From CAYVWB01 sp964455395 (lineage in GTDB: Bacteria; Desulfobacterota; Desulfovibrionia; Desulfovibrionales; Desulfovibrionaceae): DNA of 64,000 nucleotides. How positions within the stretch are numbered: the stretch's first letter is position 1; each line of letters begins with the position of its first letter. Below, one piece after another: positions 8,653 to 17,449 of the stretch. The position numbers and the translations under genes were made by a program. The stretch is taken from positions 14,971 to 78,970 of the forward strand of contig CAYVWB010000013.1 in assembly GCA_964455395.1 (NCBI GenBank), written 5' to 3'. A model generated the notes under the pieces. It was not told the DNA's origin, ran no database searches, and was given only the letters and a program-made list of their open reading frames with translations.

Positions 8653-8781
8653 GGCTTCCTCCCTCCGCTAGACGGTTGCACACGCCGCCACACTACACCC
8701 CGAACGCCGTGGGGTCAGCGGGTAGACGTCGTCTGCGCCGAAGACTCCCCGAGTCGTCTTGTCCATGGTCGCGCCGCGCTT

Positions 8782-8797
8782 TGGCACGGGCCCTGCT
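8782..8797 (+). promoter_or_regulatory. Sigma54 (RpoN)-type promoter of flgE
   Basis: TGGCACG-GGCC-CTGCT matches the -24/-12 consensus TGGCACG-N4-TTGCW with one mismatch; the GG and GC doublets are at the correct distance. It is 86 bp upstream of the flgE start. Confidence 0.7.
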
Positions 8798-8882
8798 CTA
8801 TCCCCTGCGGAAACGCCGCGACCCGGCAAGAATTGCCGCAGCGCCGAACCGCTGCAGCACACCACGACGGACGGATAGCCAG

Positions 8883-10403
8883 ATGATCACTTCGCTCTAC
8901 ACCGGCGCCACGGGGATGAAGACCCACACCCAAGGCATGGACATCCTGTCCAACGATATCGCCAACGTGAACACGGTGGCGTACAAGGACACGGACTACC
9001 GTTTCGGGACGCTCCTCAGCGAACAGATCACGTCCTCATCCAACGGGGTCACCAACTACTCCCAGAAAGGCCTCGGCGTGGGCCTGCAGGATGTGGCCAC
9101 CAGCTTCAGCCAGGGCTCGCTGCTCTCCACCAACATCGCCACGGACCTCGCCATCAGCGGGGAGGGTTTCTTCCGTGTGGCCAGCGAGAACGAGGAGATA
9201 TATTACACCCGCGCGGGCAACTTCAATTTCGACAATGAAGGTCGGCTGGTGGACCCGAGCGGCAATATCGTCCAGGGTCAAGCCGTGACCGGTCTGGACG
9301 AGAACGGCGAAAACATCTACGCCGAGACCGGCAACGTCCAGCTGAACCTGAACCTCCAAGGCCAGGCCACCCTGGACGCCAACGCCACCAGCGAGATCAA
9401 CTACCTCGCCAACCTGGACGGCTCCAGCACGGTCTCCAATGCGGAGAACCCCTACTTCTCCCTGCTTTCCGCCTACAACGCGGAGAACACGGGCGCCCCC
9501 GTCTCCAACGCCGCCTATCAGGAATCCATCACCGTTTATGATTCCGAGGGCAACCAGCGCGACTTGACCCTCTATTTCGACAAGGTCGGCGTCGACGAAA
9601 CCGGCCAGACCACCTGGGAATACGTCGCCGCCATTGACGCCGAGGAAGACGGCTCCGCCTTCGCAGACACGGAGGGCGCCGGCCTGCTCGCCGCCGGAAC
9701 CCTCACCTTCAACAGCTCCGGCAACCTGACGGGGCAGTCCGCCTTCACCAACACCACCGGCGACACCGGCCTGGAGAACTGGACCCAAGCCACCTTCGAT
9801 GACGAGGGCATTCCCCAGTTCACCGCCACCTTCGATGGCGGTGAGACCGCCACCATCGCCATCAACTTCGGCTTCCGGGAGAGCCAAGGCGCCTGGAGCG
9901 ACGGCGCCGCCGCCAACGCCGCCGAGGTGGGAACAGACGCCGCCACACTGCCCTCCTTCGAAGCGCAGACAGACTCCGCCGCCACCTCGGCCTACACCGG
10001 GCAAGGCTCCTTCTCTTCCCTGGTGGAGCAAGACGGTTACGACTCCGGCGTGCTGCAGAACATCTCCTTCACCAGCGACGGCATCATGACCGGCCAGTTC
10101 TCCAACGGCGAATCCGCAGACCTCTATCGTTTGCCAGTCTACGAATTCACCAACGAAGACGGGTTGCGCCGCGAAGGCAACAACCTCTACTCCCAGACGA
10201 ACACCTCCGGCGAAGCCGCCGAGCTCATCGCCGGCCAGGATGGCGCCGGCGAAATCGTGGACCATTCCCTGGAGCAATCCAACGTGGACCTTGCCGACGA
10301 GTTCGTCAGCATGATCACCACTCAGCGCGGTTTCCAGGCCAACAGCAAGGTCGTCACCACTTCAGACGAAGTGCTGCAGACCGCCATCAACATGAAGCGC
10401 TAG
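8883..10403 (+). CDS. flgE: Flagellar hook protein FlgE-type
   Basis: 506 residues. Hook and rod family ends are both clear: N-terminal SLYTGATGMKTHTQGMDILS then NDIANVNTVAYK, and C-terminal DEFVSMITTQRGFQANSKVV followed by DEVLQTAINMKR, which pair as the axial coiled coil of the exported hook. The middle is the variable, Asn/Ser/Thr/Gly-rich surface part, including a D2-like segment (ESITVYDSEGNQRDLTLYF). The frame is open 69 codons upstream, but that stretch is arginine-rich non-flagellar sequence; ATG 8883 starts exactly at the conserved N-terminus. Unusually isolated: no other flagellar gene adjoins it. It has its own sigma54-type promoter and terminator, as expected for a mid/late flagellar gene. 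Confidence 0.9.
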   Translation: MITSLYTGATGMKTHTQGMDILSNDIANVNTVAYKDTDYRFGTLLSEQITSSSNGVTNYSQKGLGVGLQDVATSFSQGSLLSTNIATDLAISGEGFFRVASENEEIYYTRAGNFNFDNEGRLVDPSGNIVQGQAVTGLDENGENIYAETGNVQLNLNLQGQATLDANATSEINYLANLDGSSTVSNAENPYFSLLSAYNAENTGAPVSNAAYQESITVYDSEGNQRDLTLYFDKVGVDETGQTTWEYVAAIDAEEDGSAFADTEGAGLLAAGTLTFNSSGNLTGQSAFTNTTGDTGLENWTQATFDDEGIPQFTATFDGGETATIAINFGFRESQGAWSDGAAANAAEVGTDAATLPSFEAQTDSAATSAYTGQGSFSSLVEQDGYDSGVLQNISFTSDGIMTGQFSNGESADLYRLPVYEFTNEDGLRREGNNLYSQTNTSGEAAELIAGQDGAGEIVDHSLEQSNVDLADEFVSMITTQRGFQANSKVVTTSDEVLQTAINMKR

Positions 10404-10429
10404 GCGCACCACGCGCGCGTGCGTCACAG

Positions 10430-10476
10430 TCGGGGGTCCCTAGCCGAAAGCGAAGGGGGCCTCCGATTTGTTTTTG
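10430..10476 (+). terminator. Rho-independent terminator of flgE
   Basis: TCGGGGGTCCCT (10430-10441) pairs with GGGGGCCTCCGA (10455-10466) with G-T pairs, around an AGCCGAAAGCGA loop; TTTGTTTTT follows. Confidence 0.75.
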
Positions 10477-10516
10477 GAATGGAGACAGGCAGGCGCCGAC
10501 GGCGCGGCGCGGCCGC

Positions 10517-11581
10517 TTATCCGCAGCTGCGATCCACGGGGCCCAGCAGCGTCAGTCCGGTGGGCGCGGTGTCCGGCTGCACGGTCAAGTCGGGGTCGCG
10601 CACGGGGAACCGGCCAGCGACCGGCGGCAGCTTGCCGGAAGGGCCCACGCGGCCGTGGTGGATGGTCACGTGGTCTGCTTCGAAGCAGAGGGTCAGGGGC
10701 TCGGGGACGTCGTCCTGCTCCGTGGCGGGGTCGCAGTCGTCCGGCGCGCAGAGGTTCGGGGCGGCCTGCGGGGTGAAGCGCTCCACCTCGCCGGTGCTTC
10801 GGGTCACGCGTATGGCGTCCAGCACCGTGGAAAGCCGCCTCACGGCTCCGGCCTCGTCGAAGGCCAGGGAGTTCACGTCGCCGGAAACGCCTTCCGGGTC
10901 GGGATCGAAAGCGCGCAAGGGTCCGATGGGCGTCTCCACTGCAGCCTGTTTGGCGGGCTCCAGGGTCGCCACGCTCCCGTTCGGATGGAAGGAGACCCCC
11001 ACCCGGGCGAGGACAGGGCCTTGCGGGGTCTGCACGGTGAGTGTTTCACCGGGCCAGAGCGTGAGGCTGCGCATGGCGCCATCCGGCCAGAAGGCGATGT
11101 TGATGAGGCGCACGGCTTCAGGCGCGTCCTGGGGGCGGTGTTTCGGCTGCGCCGGCGCCGGCAGGGGGATGGCCAAAGGCTCTGCGAGCCGCATTTCGTC
11201 TTGCCATGTCCAGTAGGCGGAGAGCTTGCCGTCCAGGGGAAAGAGTCGCTTCAGGGCGCCGTCCGGGTGGAAGTGGAGCAGTTCGGCGCGCAAGGGCCCG
11301 AGGGGCGTCTGCACGGTCTGCGCTTCCTGGAGCGCGACGCCGACAAGACGGCCTTGGGGGTCCAGCTTGAGGCTTGGCATGGTGGGTCGGCGGGAGTCCT
11401 CGTCGCCATGCTGCAGCGGGACGAACTCGCCGATGTCCATGGGCAGAACGCACGGTTCCGGGGTGAAGAGCCGCTCCGGGGCGCCGTCCGGGTGGCGCGT
11501 CCAGAGGACGGCGCGCAGTTCGACGGCGGGGCAGTGCGCTGTGGCGGGCAGCGTGAGTGTGAAGGATTCGTCGTGGGGCAT
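10517..11581 (-). CDS. Unknown protein built of F-x-P-D/N-G repeats, ParA-linked
   Basis: 354 residues, not recognised. It contains at least five copies of a ~20-residue motif of the form hydrophobic-x-F-H-P-D/N-G-A-x-x-R/T-L: TRHPDGAPERL, LHFHPDGALKRLFPL, IAFWPDGAMRSLTL, VSFHPNGSVATLEP and LAFDEAGAVRRLS. Between them sits a second repeat, TPLGPLRAE / TPQGPVLAR / TPIGPLRAF. The pattern of short beta strands with a turn at the PDG recalls MORN-like or YwqK-like repeats, but the match is only general. No signal peptide, so likely cytoplasmic. The start ATG is 2 nt from the stop of the ParA gene, so it is the last gene of a ParA operon and probably works with it. Confidence 0.75.
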   Translation of the reverse strand: MPHDESFTLTLPATAHCPAVELRAVLWTRHPDGAPERLFTPEPCVLPMDIGEFVPLQHGDEDSRRPTMPSLKLDPQGRLVGVALQEAQTVQTPLGPLRAELLHFHPDGALKRLFPLDGKLSAYWTWQDEMRLAEPLAIPLPAPAQPKHRPQDAPEAVRLINIAFWPDGAMRSLTLWPGETLTVQTPQGPVLARVGVSFHPNGSVATLEPAKQAAVETPIGPLRAFDPDPEGVSGDVNSLAFDEAGAVRRLSTVLDAIRVTRSTGEVERFTPQAAPNLCAPDDCDPATEQDDVPEPLTLCFEADHVTIHHGRVGPSGKLPPVAGRFPVRDPDLTVQPDTAPTGLTLLGPVDRSCG

Positions 11582-11583
11582 GG

Positions 11584-12450
11584 TCAGATCTCGTCTGTTC
11601 GGAGCACGTCTTTGATGAGATCCTTGTAGTCTTCCACGACCTTGTCGCCGCCGGCGTATTCATAGATGGTCATGCCGTAGGCTGGAGCCTCCGCCAAGCG
11701 CGTGCTGAAGCGGATGGGCGTGCAGATGTACTTGCCGTAGAACTTTTCCAGGCTGCGGAGAATGGCTTTGGAGTTCTCCGTGGGCTTGGAGAGAAAGATG
11801 GGCAGGATGTGCCGCAGCCGGATTTCCTTGTTGTGCTGGCGCAGCTGGGAGAAGCTCTTGAGAAACTCGGAGAGGCCTTGGATGGGCATGATCTCCATGG
11901 AGACGGGGACGACGAGCTCCTTGGCGTAGAAGAGCACGTTGACGGTGATGGTGTCCCAGCTGGGGGACGTGTCCATGATGATGAAATCGTAGTTCTTTTC
12001 GAGGGGCGCAAGCTTGCTGGCCAGCAGCTTCTCGCCGCCGAAGTCCATGCGGGTGATGTAGCGCTTCACCCCGGCAAGGCCGCGGCCGCCCACCAGCAAC
12101 CAGAGGTTCTCGCGGGCTTTCACCACGGCGTCTTGTTCCGCAGCGTCGTCCATGAGGAACTTGGCGAGGCCATCGTTGCCGTTGACGCCGAGCATGTAGG
12201 CGGTCTGGCCTTGGGTGTCCGTATCCACCAGCAGCACCCTGTGGCCGTTGAGGGCAAGGCCGGCGGCCAAGGTGACAGCCGTGGTGGTTTTGCCCACGCC
12301 GCCTTTGGTGATCATGATGGCGAGCCGACGCGCGTTCTTGAGGGTGAAGCGATGGTCGCAGGACTCGCAGCGCACCGCGACGTTGCCGCGGGGCAGCTTG
12401 GAGGCGTCCACCACGCGGCGTTTCTTGCAGTTGGGACAGACGATTTCCAT
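11584..12450 (-). CDS. ParA/MinD-type ATPase with N-terminal MJ0042 zinc ribbon
   Basis: 288 residues. Residues 5-31 are an MJ0042-type zinc ribbon (C5-x2-C8 ... C28-x2-C31) joined directly to a ParA ATPase. The deviant Walker A box KGGVGKTT is at 49-56 with its signature first lysine, followed by LLVDTDTQGQTAYML, the switch segment FIIMDTSPSWD and the C-terminal P-x-R-F-S-T segment seen in Soj/ParA proteins (TPIRFSTRLAEAPAYG). Such ATPases position chromosomes, plasmids or polar machines. The zinc ribbon is an unusual addition and may bind DNA or a partner. It sits between a possible DNA-binding partner upstream and a repeat protein downstream; no parB gene is present. Confidence 0.9.
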   Translation of the reverse strand: MEIVCPNCKKRRVVDASKLPRGNVAVRCESCDHRFTLKNARRLAIMITKGGVGKTTTAVTLAAGLALNGHRVLLVDTDTQGQTAYMLGVNGNDGLAKFLMDDAAEQDAVVKARENLWLLVGGRGLAGVKRYITRMDFGGEKLLASKLAPLEKNYDFIIMDTSPSWDTITVNVLFYAKELVVPVSMEIMPIQGLSEFLKSFSQLRQHNKEIRLRHILPIFLSKPTENSKAILRSLEKFYGKYICTPIRFSTRLAEAPAYGMTIYEYAGGDKVVEDYKDLIKDVLRTDEI

Positions 12451-12472
12451 GGCGCGCGACCCTTGGCTGCGG

Positions 12473-12967
12473 TTACATCTTGCGCTGGATGTTCTTCATC
12501 AGCAGCTTGAGCATCAGGCTGTTCTTGCCTTTCATCTCGAATTCCCGCAGGGCGATGCGCAAAGCGATGGTGACGATGTCGGACATGGTCACGTGGGAGC
12601 GCAATTCTTCCGGCGCGAGCTTCTTGGCTTGGTGTTTGGCGGAGCGCAGCCGGATGTGGAGCTTGTTGGGGAAGTAGATGGTGGCTTTCTTCTTGTCGCG
12701 GGGGCCGCCGCTGAGCCGGAAGGAGCGGTACTCCATATCCGGTTCGCGATCTTCCGCTTCATCCAGTAGTGCGGCGCGGCCGGCGGGTCCCAGCTCCGCA
12801 TGGAGGTCCGTCAACCGGAACGCACGGTGATGCGTTTGCTCCAGCTCCTTGGGGTCGCGGTAGAGCAACGTGTTGAGATCCTCGGCGTCGGGCAAGGTCT
12901 CATCAGACTGCGCATTGCTCAGGAGGTCCGAGAGGATATCGTGTTTCTTCGCGTCATCGTCCGTCAT
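12473..12967 (-). CDS. ParA-linked protein with possible ribbon-helix-helix C-terminus
   Basis: 164 residues, not a recognised family. Residues 1-90 are acidic and low in structure. The C-terminal half reads as one strand (KKATIYFPNKLHIRLR), a basic helix, then SHVTMSDIVTIALRIALREF, the strand-helix-helix spacing of MetJ/Arc or ParG-like DNA-binding proteins. It is the first gene of the operon, 22 nt before the ParA ATPase. Small ribbon-helix-helix proteins are the usual partners of ParA in ParF/ParG systems, so it may be the partner here; this is inference. GAGGTG lies 8 nt before the ATG. Confidence 0.65.
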   Translation of the reverse strand: MTDDDAKKHDILSDLLSNAQSDETLPDAEDLNTLLYRDPKELEQTHHRAFRLTDLHAELGPAGRAALLDEAEDREPDMEYRSFRLSGGPRDKKKATIYFPNKLHIRLRSAKHQAKKLAPEELRSHVTMSDIVTIALRIALREFEMKGKNSLMLKLLMKNIQRKM

Positions 12968-13095
12968 AAGGGCACACCTCGGGGGATGGCGGGCGGGGCT
13001 TTGCGTCGTGGTCGGCGGACCAGCCTGCTCACGTCATCAGGCTGTCCTGGCGGGACCATGGTAGCCCAGAGCCGCGCAAAAGGCCAGCATACGGG

Positions 13096-14493
13096 CTATT
13101 CCGTCCCCGACGCAGCGGGGCCGCCGCCATGGTCGCGCTCCATCATCTTGATGAGCTCCTCGTAGGACTGCTCTTCATCGATGGTGAAGGGCTCGCCGTC
13201 GCTCAAGGCGAGGCTGGCGGCGCTCTTGTCCGTGGCGTCAGCGGCGCCGTAATTGCGGGGAACGTCGCGCATGCGTTGCTGAAGAGCGACGTCATCCGTG
13301 GCTTCGAAGGCGGCTTCATCCATATGGAAGCCCAGCGTCTCCGGCTCGGGCGCGCGGCTCGGCTTGCTCCGGGCGGCGGCGCCCGTTTGCGGCAAGGAGA
13401 CCTCGGGCGAGAGGATGTCGTAATCCACCAACCGGGAGCGACCCACCGCTTCCGGCTCCGAAGCCCGGCCTTGCTGGAAGGCCACGGAGGGCGGCACGAA
13501 GCGCTCCTTGCGATCCAGGAACTCCTCCCGGTAGCGCTCGAAGGTGAACATGCCCTCCGCCTGCCCCATGGCCACGATGTTGTCCAGCTGGGAGAGCTTG
13601 TTCTCCCGCAGGGTGTTCTTCACCGAAGTCGAATTGCGCAGGATGGAAAGAATGGGGAGCCGGTAGCCCAGTTTGGGCATCATTTCCAGCTGCTGCACGA
13701 TGACCGCGATGAGGCTGGAGGCCAGCTGGAAGCGCACCAGCTCCTGCGCCTCCATGGGGAAGGCGTTGCAGAAACGGTAGATGGCTTCCTCCGGCGTGCT
13801 GGCGTGCAGCGTGCCGAAGACCAGATGGCCGGATTCCGCGATGTTCAACGTCTGCCGCATGATCTCCTTCTCGCGCAGCTCTCCGATGAGGATGACGTCC
13901 GGCATCTGCCGCAAGGCGTCGTAGAGGCCGCGTTCGAAGTCCTGGAAGTGGACGCCGAGCTCGCGCTGCTCCACGAAGGAGCGAACGGAGCGGAAGCGGT
14001 ATTCGATGGGGTCTTCCAGGGTGAGGATGTGCGCTTCCCGGCTGCGGTTGATCTCGTTGAGCATGGCCGCGATGGTGGAGGTCTTGCCGCTGCCGGTGGC
14101 GCCGCAGAACAGGATGAGCCCCGAGCGCTTCTTGAGGATCTCGTGCAGGGTGGGGTGCAGGTTCAAATTGTCGATGGTGGGGGGAGAGCCCGGCAGAAAC
14201 CGGAACGTGTAGCTCAACCCGCGCTGGGTGGCGACCACGTTGCACCGCATGCTGGAGCCGGCCAGGAAGAGGCCGAAATCCACGGACCAACGCGCGCGCA
14301 GCGTCTTCAGGTGGCGGACCTCCAGGATGGCTTCCGCCAGAGCGTCGCACTCTTCCACGGTGTAGACGATGTTCTTTTGCGGATAACAGACGCCGTTCTT
14401 CCGGAAGATGGCGGGGTGCTCGCCTGTCAGATGCAGGTCGGAGACGCCTTGTTCCGTGCAGGCGCGGATGATCTTCTCCAGTCGTTGCTTCAT
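13096..14493 (-). CDS. PilT-like type IV pilus / secretion ATPase
   Basis: 465 residues from ATG 14493, which has AAGGGG about 10 nt upstream; the 13 extra codons above it are arginine-rich and lack such a site. The N-terminal PAS-like domain (to ~residue 110) is followed by the ATPase core: Walker A GATGSGKT at 131-138, an Asp box (HILTLEDPIEYRF), Walker B variant PDVILIGELRE and a His box GHLVFGTLHASTPEEAI. The core matches PilT retraction ATPases. Residues after ~340 are a disordered, acidic tail not found in standard PilT, which is about 350 residues long. No pilus structural genes are next to it. It lies 129 bp upstream of the ParA operon on the same strand. Confidence 0.88.
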   Translation of the reverse strand: MKQRLEKIIRACTEQGVSDLHLTGEHPAIFRKNGVCYPQKNIVYTVEECDALAEAILEVRHLKTLRARWSVDFGLFLAGSSMRCNVVATQRGLSYTFRFLPGSPPTIDNLNLHPTLHEILKKRSGLILFCGATGSGKTSTIAAMLNEINRSREAHILTLEDPIEYRFRSVRSFVEQRELGVHFQDFERGLYDALRQMPDVILIGELREKEIMRQTLNIAESGHLVFGTLHASTPEEAIYRFCNAFPMEAQELVRFQLASSLIAVIVQQLEMMPKLGYRLPILSILRNSTSVKNTLRENKLSQLDNIVAMGQAEGMFTFERYREEFLDRKERFVPPSVAFQQGRASEPEAVGRSRLVDYDILSPEVSLPQTGAAARSKPSRAPEPETLGFHMDEAAFEATDDVALQQRMRDVPRNYGAADATDKSAASLALSDGEPFTIDEEQSYEELIKMMERDHGGGPAASGTE

Positions 14494-14870
14494 GGGTCGC
14501 GTTCCCCTTGTGTTCCTGCGCTGCGCTGACATTGATCCGGCGCTGTCACATCGTTGATTCGTTGAAGCGCTGGCGCTGCTGCATGCGGTTTCGGCGCGCG
14601 GCTTCCTTGCGCAGACGCACCCAGCATGTCAGCGCCCGCATCCTGCATGCTGCAGGAAAACCGACGTCCCACATAAAACGCACGCACGCCTCGCTTTTCC
14701 ACACTATCATGCACCACACAATGCGCTGCGTGTCAAGGAGTGCTGCGCCCGGAAAACCCCCTCGGGAAAGCTTCGCGCGCCGCCTGCATGCCATGTCGGA
14801 GCCGCAGCTTCCGTTTCCCGAAGTCCCGGAGCGCAACGACGCGCACGGTTCGAGCAGGCTTCATCACCCC
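14494..14870. other. Intergenic, PilT-like gene leader
   Basis: 377 bp upstream of the PilT-like gene and after the end of the EAL-CBS-GGDEF gene. Apart from the candidate minus-strand promoter listed next, nothing is seen; the strings GCAGCATGCAGGATGC and CATGCAGCAG give weak inverted repeats. Confidence 0.5.
14706..14736 (-). promoter_or_regulatory. Candidate sigma70-type promoter of the PilT-like gene
   Basis: On the minus strand, TTGACA (plus 14731-14736) and CATGAT (plus 14706-14711) with a long 19-bp spacer. The leader would be about 200 nt. Consensus -35, weak spacing. Confidence 0.42.
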
Positions 14871-17171
14871 TCAGAAGGGTTCGCGCACGATGGCGTCGCC
14901 CACGATTTCCTTGGCGCGTTTTTTCACGTCGGCCATGCGCGCGGAGAGCTTGGCCATGGAGAACGCGCCGGTGAAGTCGCAGTCCACCACGGCGATGGAG
15001 AGGGACGTGAGCGGGTAGCGGCCCACCTGACCGTCGCGGCCTTTGCCGACGATGAAGCCGCGCTCCACGTCATCCTGGGTGTACATGCGGGGGACTTCCT
15101 TGCGGAAGAGGGCCGTGGCTTCATCGCAGACGGCGCGCGCGTGTTCCGGCGCGAGCAGCAGCACGAAGTCGTCGCCGCCGATGTGCCCCACGAAGTCGGC
15201 GGAGTCGCCGGCGCGCTCCACGGCGCGGTTCAGCACTTCCGCGGTCAACAGCAGGATGCGGTCCCCCCGCTCGAAACCGTAGACGTCGTTGTAGACCTTG
15301 AAGTGGTCGAGATCGACGTAGGTGACGGCGGTGGGCTCGCCAAGCTTGGCGCGGCGTTCTATTTCCCGTTCGATGACCACGTTCCCCGGCAGCCCAGAGA
15401 GGGGGTTGGCGCCTTTGGCCAGCTCCACTTGCATCAAGGCGAGCTGGTCCAGCATGCCTTGCACGGAGACGAGCCCCACCAGCGCTTCCTCCTCCACCAC
15501 GATGATGTCGTCGTAGACTTTTTCGCTGTCGCGGGACATGGCCAGCCGCGCGGTTTCCTCCACGGCTGTGGAGCCCTCCACCACCAGCGGCGCCGTGTCC
15601 ATGATGCGCTCGACCTCCCGGTGGTAGTAGAGGGACATGCCGAACTGCGTGGAGAGGTGCCGGTCCGTGTTGTACTGCATCAACAAGCCTATGGGCTTCG
15701 GTCCCTGCGTGACCACCACGCTGGTCTGCGGGGGGGTGTCCGCCAGCATTTCCTTGATCTCCCGGACAGTGGTGCGGGGGGAGGCGGTGTACGCGGGTTT
15801 GGCGAGGTCCTTGATGGGAAAACCGTACTGGGAAGATGCGCGCAGGGAGAAGAAATTCGACTTGAGGGGTATGGAAACGCTCTCCGAGGATCTCTCCGGC
15901 GCGGGCTCGCCCAGCAGCCGGCCTTGCCCGCCAGCTACGCCCATGGAGACGAGGGAAGAAAGCTCCGTGTCCCGTTCAACCCCCACGGCGATGACGTGCG
16001 CGTCCAGCTTGCCGGCGAGGTGCACCAGCGTCTCCACCATGCAGCGGTGGAAGGGATTGGAGTCCACCCCGCCAATGAGGCCGATGTCGATCTTGATGTA
16101 ATCCGGCCGGATCTGCGTGATGGCGCGCAAGCTCGAATCCCCGGAGCCGACGTCGTCAATGGCCACATGGAAACCCTTGCGACGAAACTGCTGCAGGGCT
16201 TGATGGAACATGGTCATGTCGTGGAAGCCTTGGCGTTCCGCGAACTCCAGCACTACATCGCCGGGCTGCAAGCCGTGGGGCTCCACCAGCGCCAGCAAGT
16301 GTTCCGGCGAAAACCCCGGCGAGGAAAGCTCACTGGAGAGGTTGTTCAGGAAGAGCTTCTGCCCGGGTCGGATGGGCCCCAGGTTGCGCAGAGCCGCTTC
16401 CCGACAGAGCGCCTCCAGCTCGAAGGCGGCGTCCAGTTCCTCCGCGAGCTTGAAGAGCGCTTGCGGCCGCTCCAGGACGCTGTCCGCCGGCCCGCGGCTG
16501 AACGCTTCCCACCCCAGCACCTGTCCGGTGCGGAAATCGTACACCGGCTGGTAGAGGGTGGAGACCCCGCCGCGCTCCAGAATGCTCCGGAACTCATCGT
16601 ACAGCGGCAGATTCTTCAGCTCGCCGGGACGGCTGGCCTGCCGCCTGGCGTGACAATACGCCCTGAAGAACGCCTGCGGGAGAGGCCCCTGGTCCCGTGG
16701 AGGGAGATGCGCAAACCCAGCGCGCACCTCGCCCACGCCACGCACGGAGCGCAACAAGGCGGCGTCCAGCCGTTCACGTATCTGAATGCGGAAGAGCTGC
16801 GCTGCGCTGGCGAATGCCACAGCGTCTCTGGTGATGCGAAAGACGAGCAGGACCGTGGAGAAATCGACGCGTTCCAAGCACAGCAGCACTGCTTCCGGAA
16901 AGATCTCCGGGAGCTGGCGCATGGCTTCGAACTCCAGGGTGTCCATCACGCTGGGACCCAGAAGCTCCTGGTCCGCCGAGCGTAAGGCGTAGAACTCCGC
17001 CAGCTCCAGCGTCACCAGCCCTATGTGCGCGTGGGTGTACTCCTTCTCCAACGTGCGCCGCTCCCGCTCGTCCAGCAGGGAAAGCAACGCGGCGCAACTG
17101 GCTGCGCAGGAAGACTCCACGGTTTCCGTGTAGCGCAGGCGTTTGGAGATGTACCGTTTCAGGGCGGCCAT
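14871..17171 (-). CDS. EAL - CBS - GGDEF protein (c-di-GMP turnover or sensing)
   Basis: 766 residues from ATG 17171, preceded by GAGGAGG; 47 extra upstream codons have no such site. Order: novel N-terminal ~190 residues, EAL domain (~195-440), CBS pair (~470-600), GGDEF domain (~605-755). The EAL-before-GGDEF order is the reverse of the common one. In the EAL domain the motif is EAF, the Asn (LNNLSS), Glu (LEFAE), DD (IDDVGSG) and Lys (YIKID) ligands are present, but the usual A-E-G-V-E reads AVGVE, so one acidic residue is lost. The GGDEF motif reads GGDDF. CBS domains bind adenosyl nucleotides and may gate output. Activity cannot be predicted: either domain could be regulatory. Confidence 0.88.
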   Translation of the reverse strand: MAALKRYISKRLRYTETVESSCAASCAALLSLLDERERRTLEKEYTHAHIGLVTLELAEFYALRSADQELLGPSVMDTLEFEAMRQLPEIFPEAVLLCLERVDFSTVLLVFRITRDAVAFASAAQLFRIQIRERLDAALLRSVRGVGEVRAGFAHLPPRDQGPLPQAFFRAYCHARRQASRPGELKNLPLYDEFRSILERGGVSTLYQPVYDFRTGQVLGWEAFSRGPADSVLERPQALFKLAEELDAAFELEALCREAALRNLGPIRPGQKLFLNNLSSELSSPGFSPEHLLALVEPHGLQPGDVVLEFAERQGFHDMTMFHQALQQFRRKGFHVAIDDVGSGDSSLRAITQIRPDYIKIDIGLIGGVDSNPFHRCMVETLVHLAGKLDAHVIAVGVERDTELSSLVSMGVAGGQGRLLGEPAPERSSESVSIPLKSNFFSLRASSQYGFPIKDLAKPAYTASPRTTVREIKEMLADTPPQTSVVVTQGPKPIGLLMQYNTDRHLSTQFGMSLYYHREVERIMDTAPLVVEGSTAVEETARLAMSRDSEKVYDDIIVVEEEALVGLVSVQGMLDQLALMQVELAKGANPLSGLPGNVVIEREIERRAKLGEPTAVTYVDLDHFKVYNDVYGFERGDRILLLTAEVLNRAVERAGDSADFVGHIGGDDFVLLLAPEHARAVCDEATALFRKEVPRMYTQDDVERGFIVGKGRDGQVGRYPLTSLSIAVVDCDFTGAFSMAKLSARMADVKKRAKEIVGDAIVREPF

Positions 17172-17449
17172 GGGTCCTCCTCGCGGCGCGCCGGCCCGGA
17201 GTGCGGAAGGCCCTTCCCCCTGATGAACGAAGGAACGCGCGGGGCGAACGAAGTGTACGGAGCGGAAACCGCCCCAGCCGAGCGAGGCGTCATCCTCGGC
17301 GGCGGCCCCCATGGCGACTGTAGGGAAAGATCGTTACATATGTATGACGCATGACCAGCGGGGCCATCGGCCCCGGGACAACAGCGCCGTCCCGGCGCGG
17401 GGACGCCGTGCGGGCCGCCCCGGCGCGGGGAGGGAGGGTGCGGAGGTGG

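Noticed and set aside
8676..8882. 69-codon N-terminal extension of FlgE
   Set aside because: Arg-rich, overlaps the sigma54-type promoter, and hook proteins start at the conserved helix encoded from 8883.
17335..17344. Palindrome TACATATGTA between response regulator and EAL-CBS-GGDEF gene
   Set aside because: Perfect but short, with no -35 at a suitable distance; not enough to call an operator or promoter.
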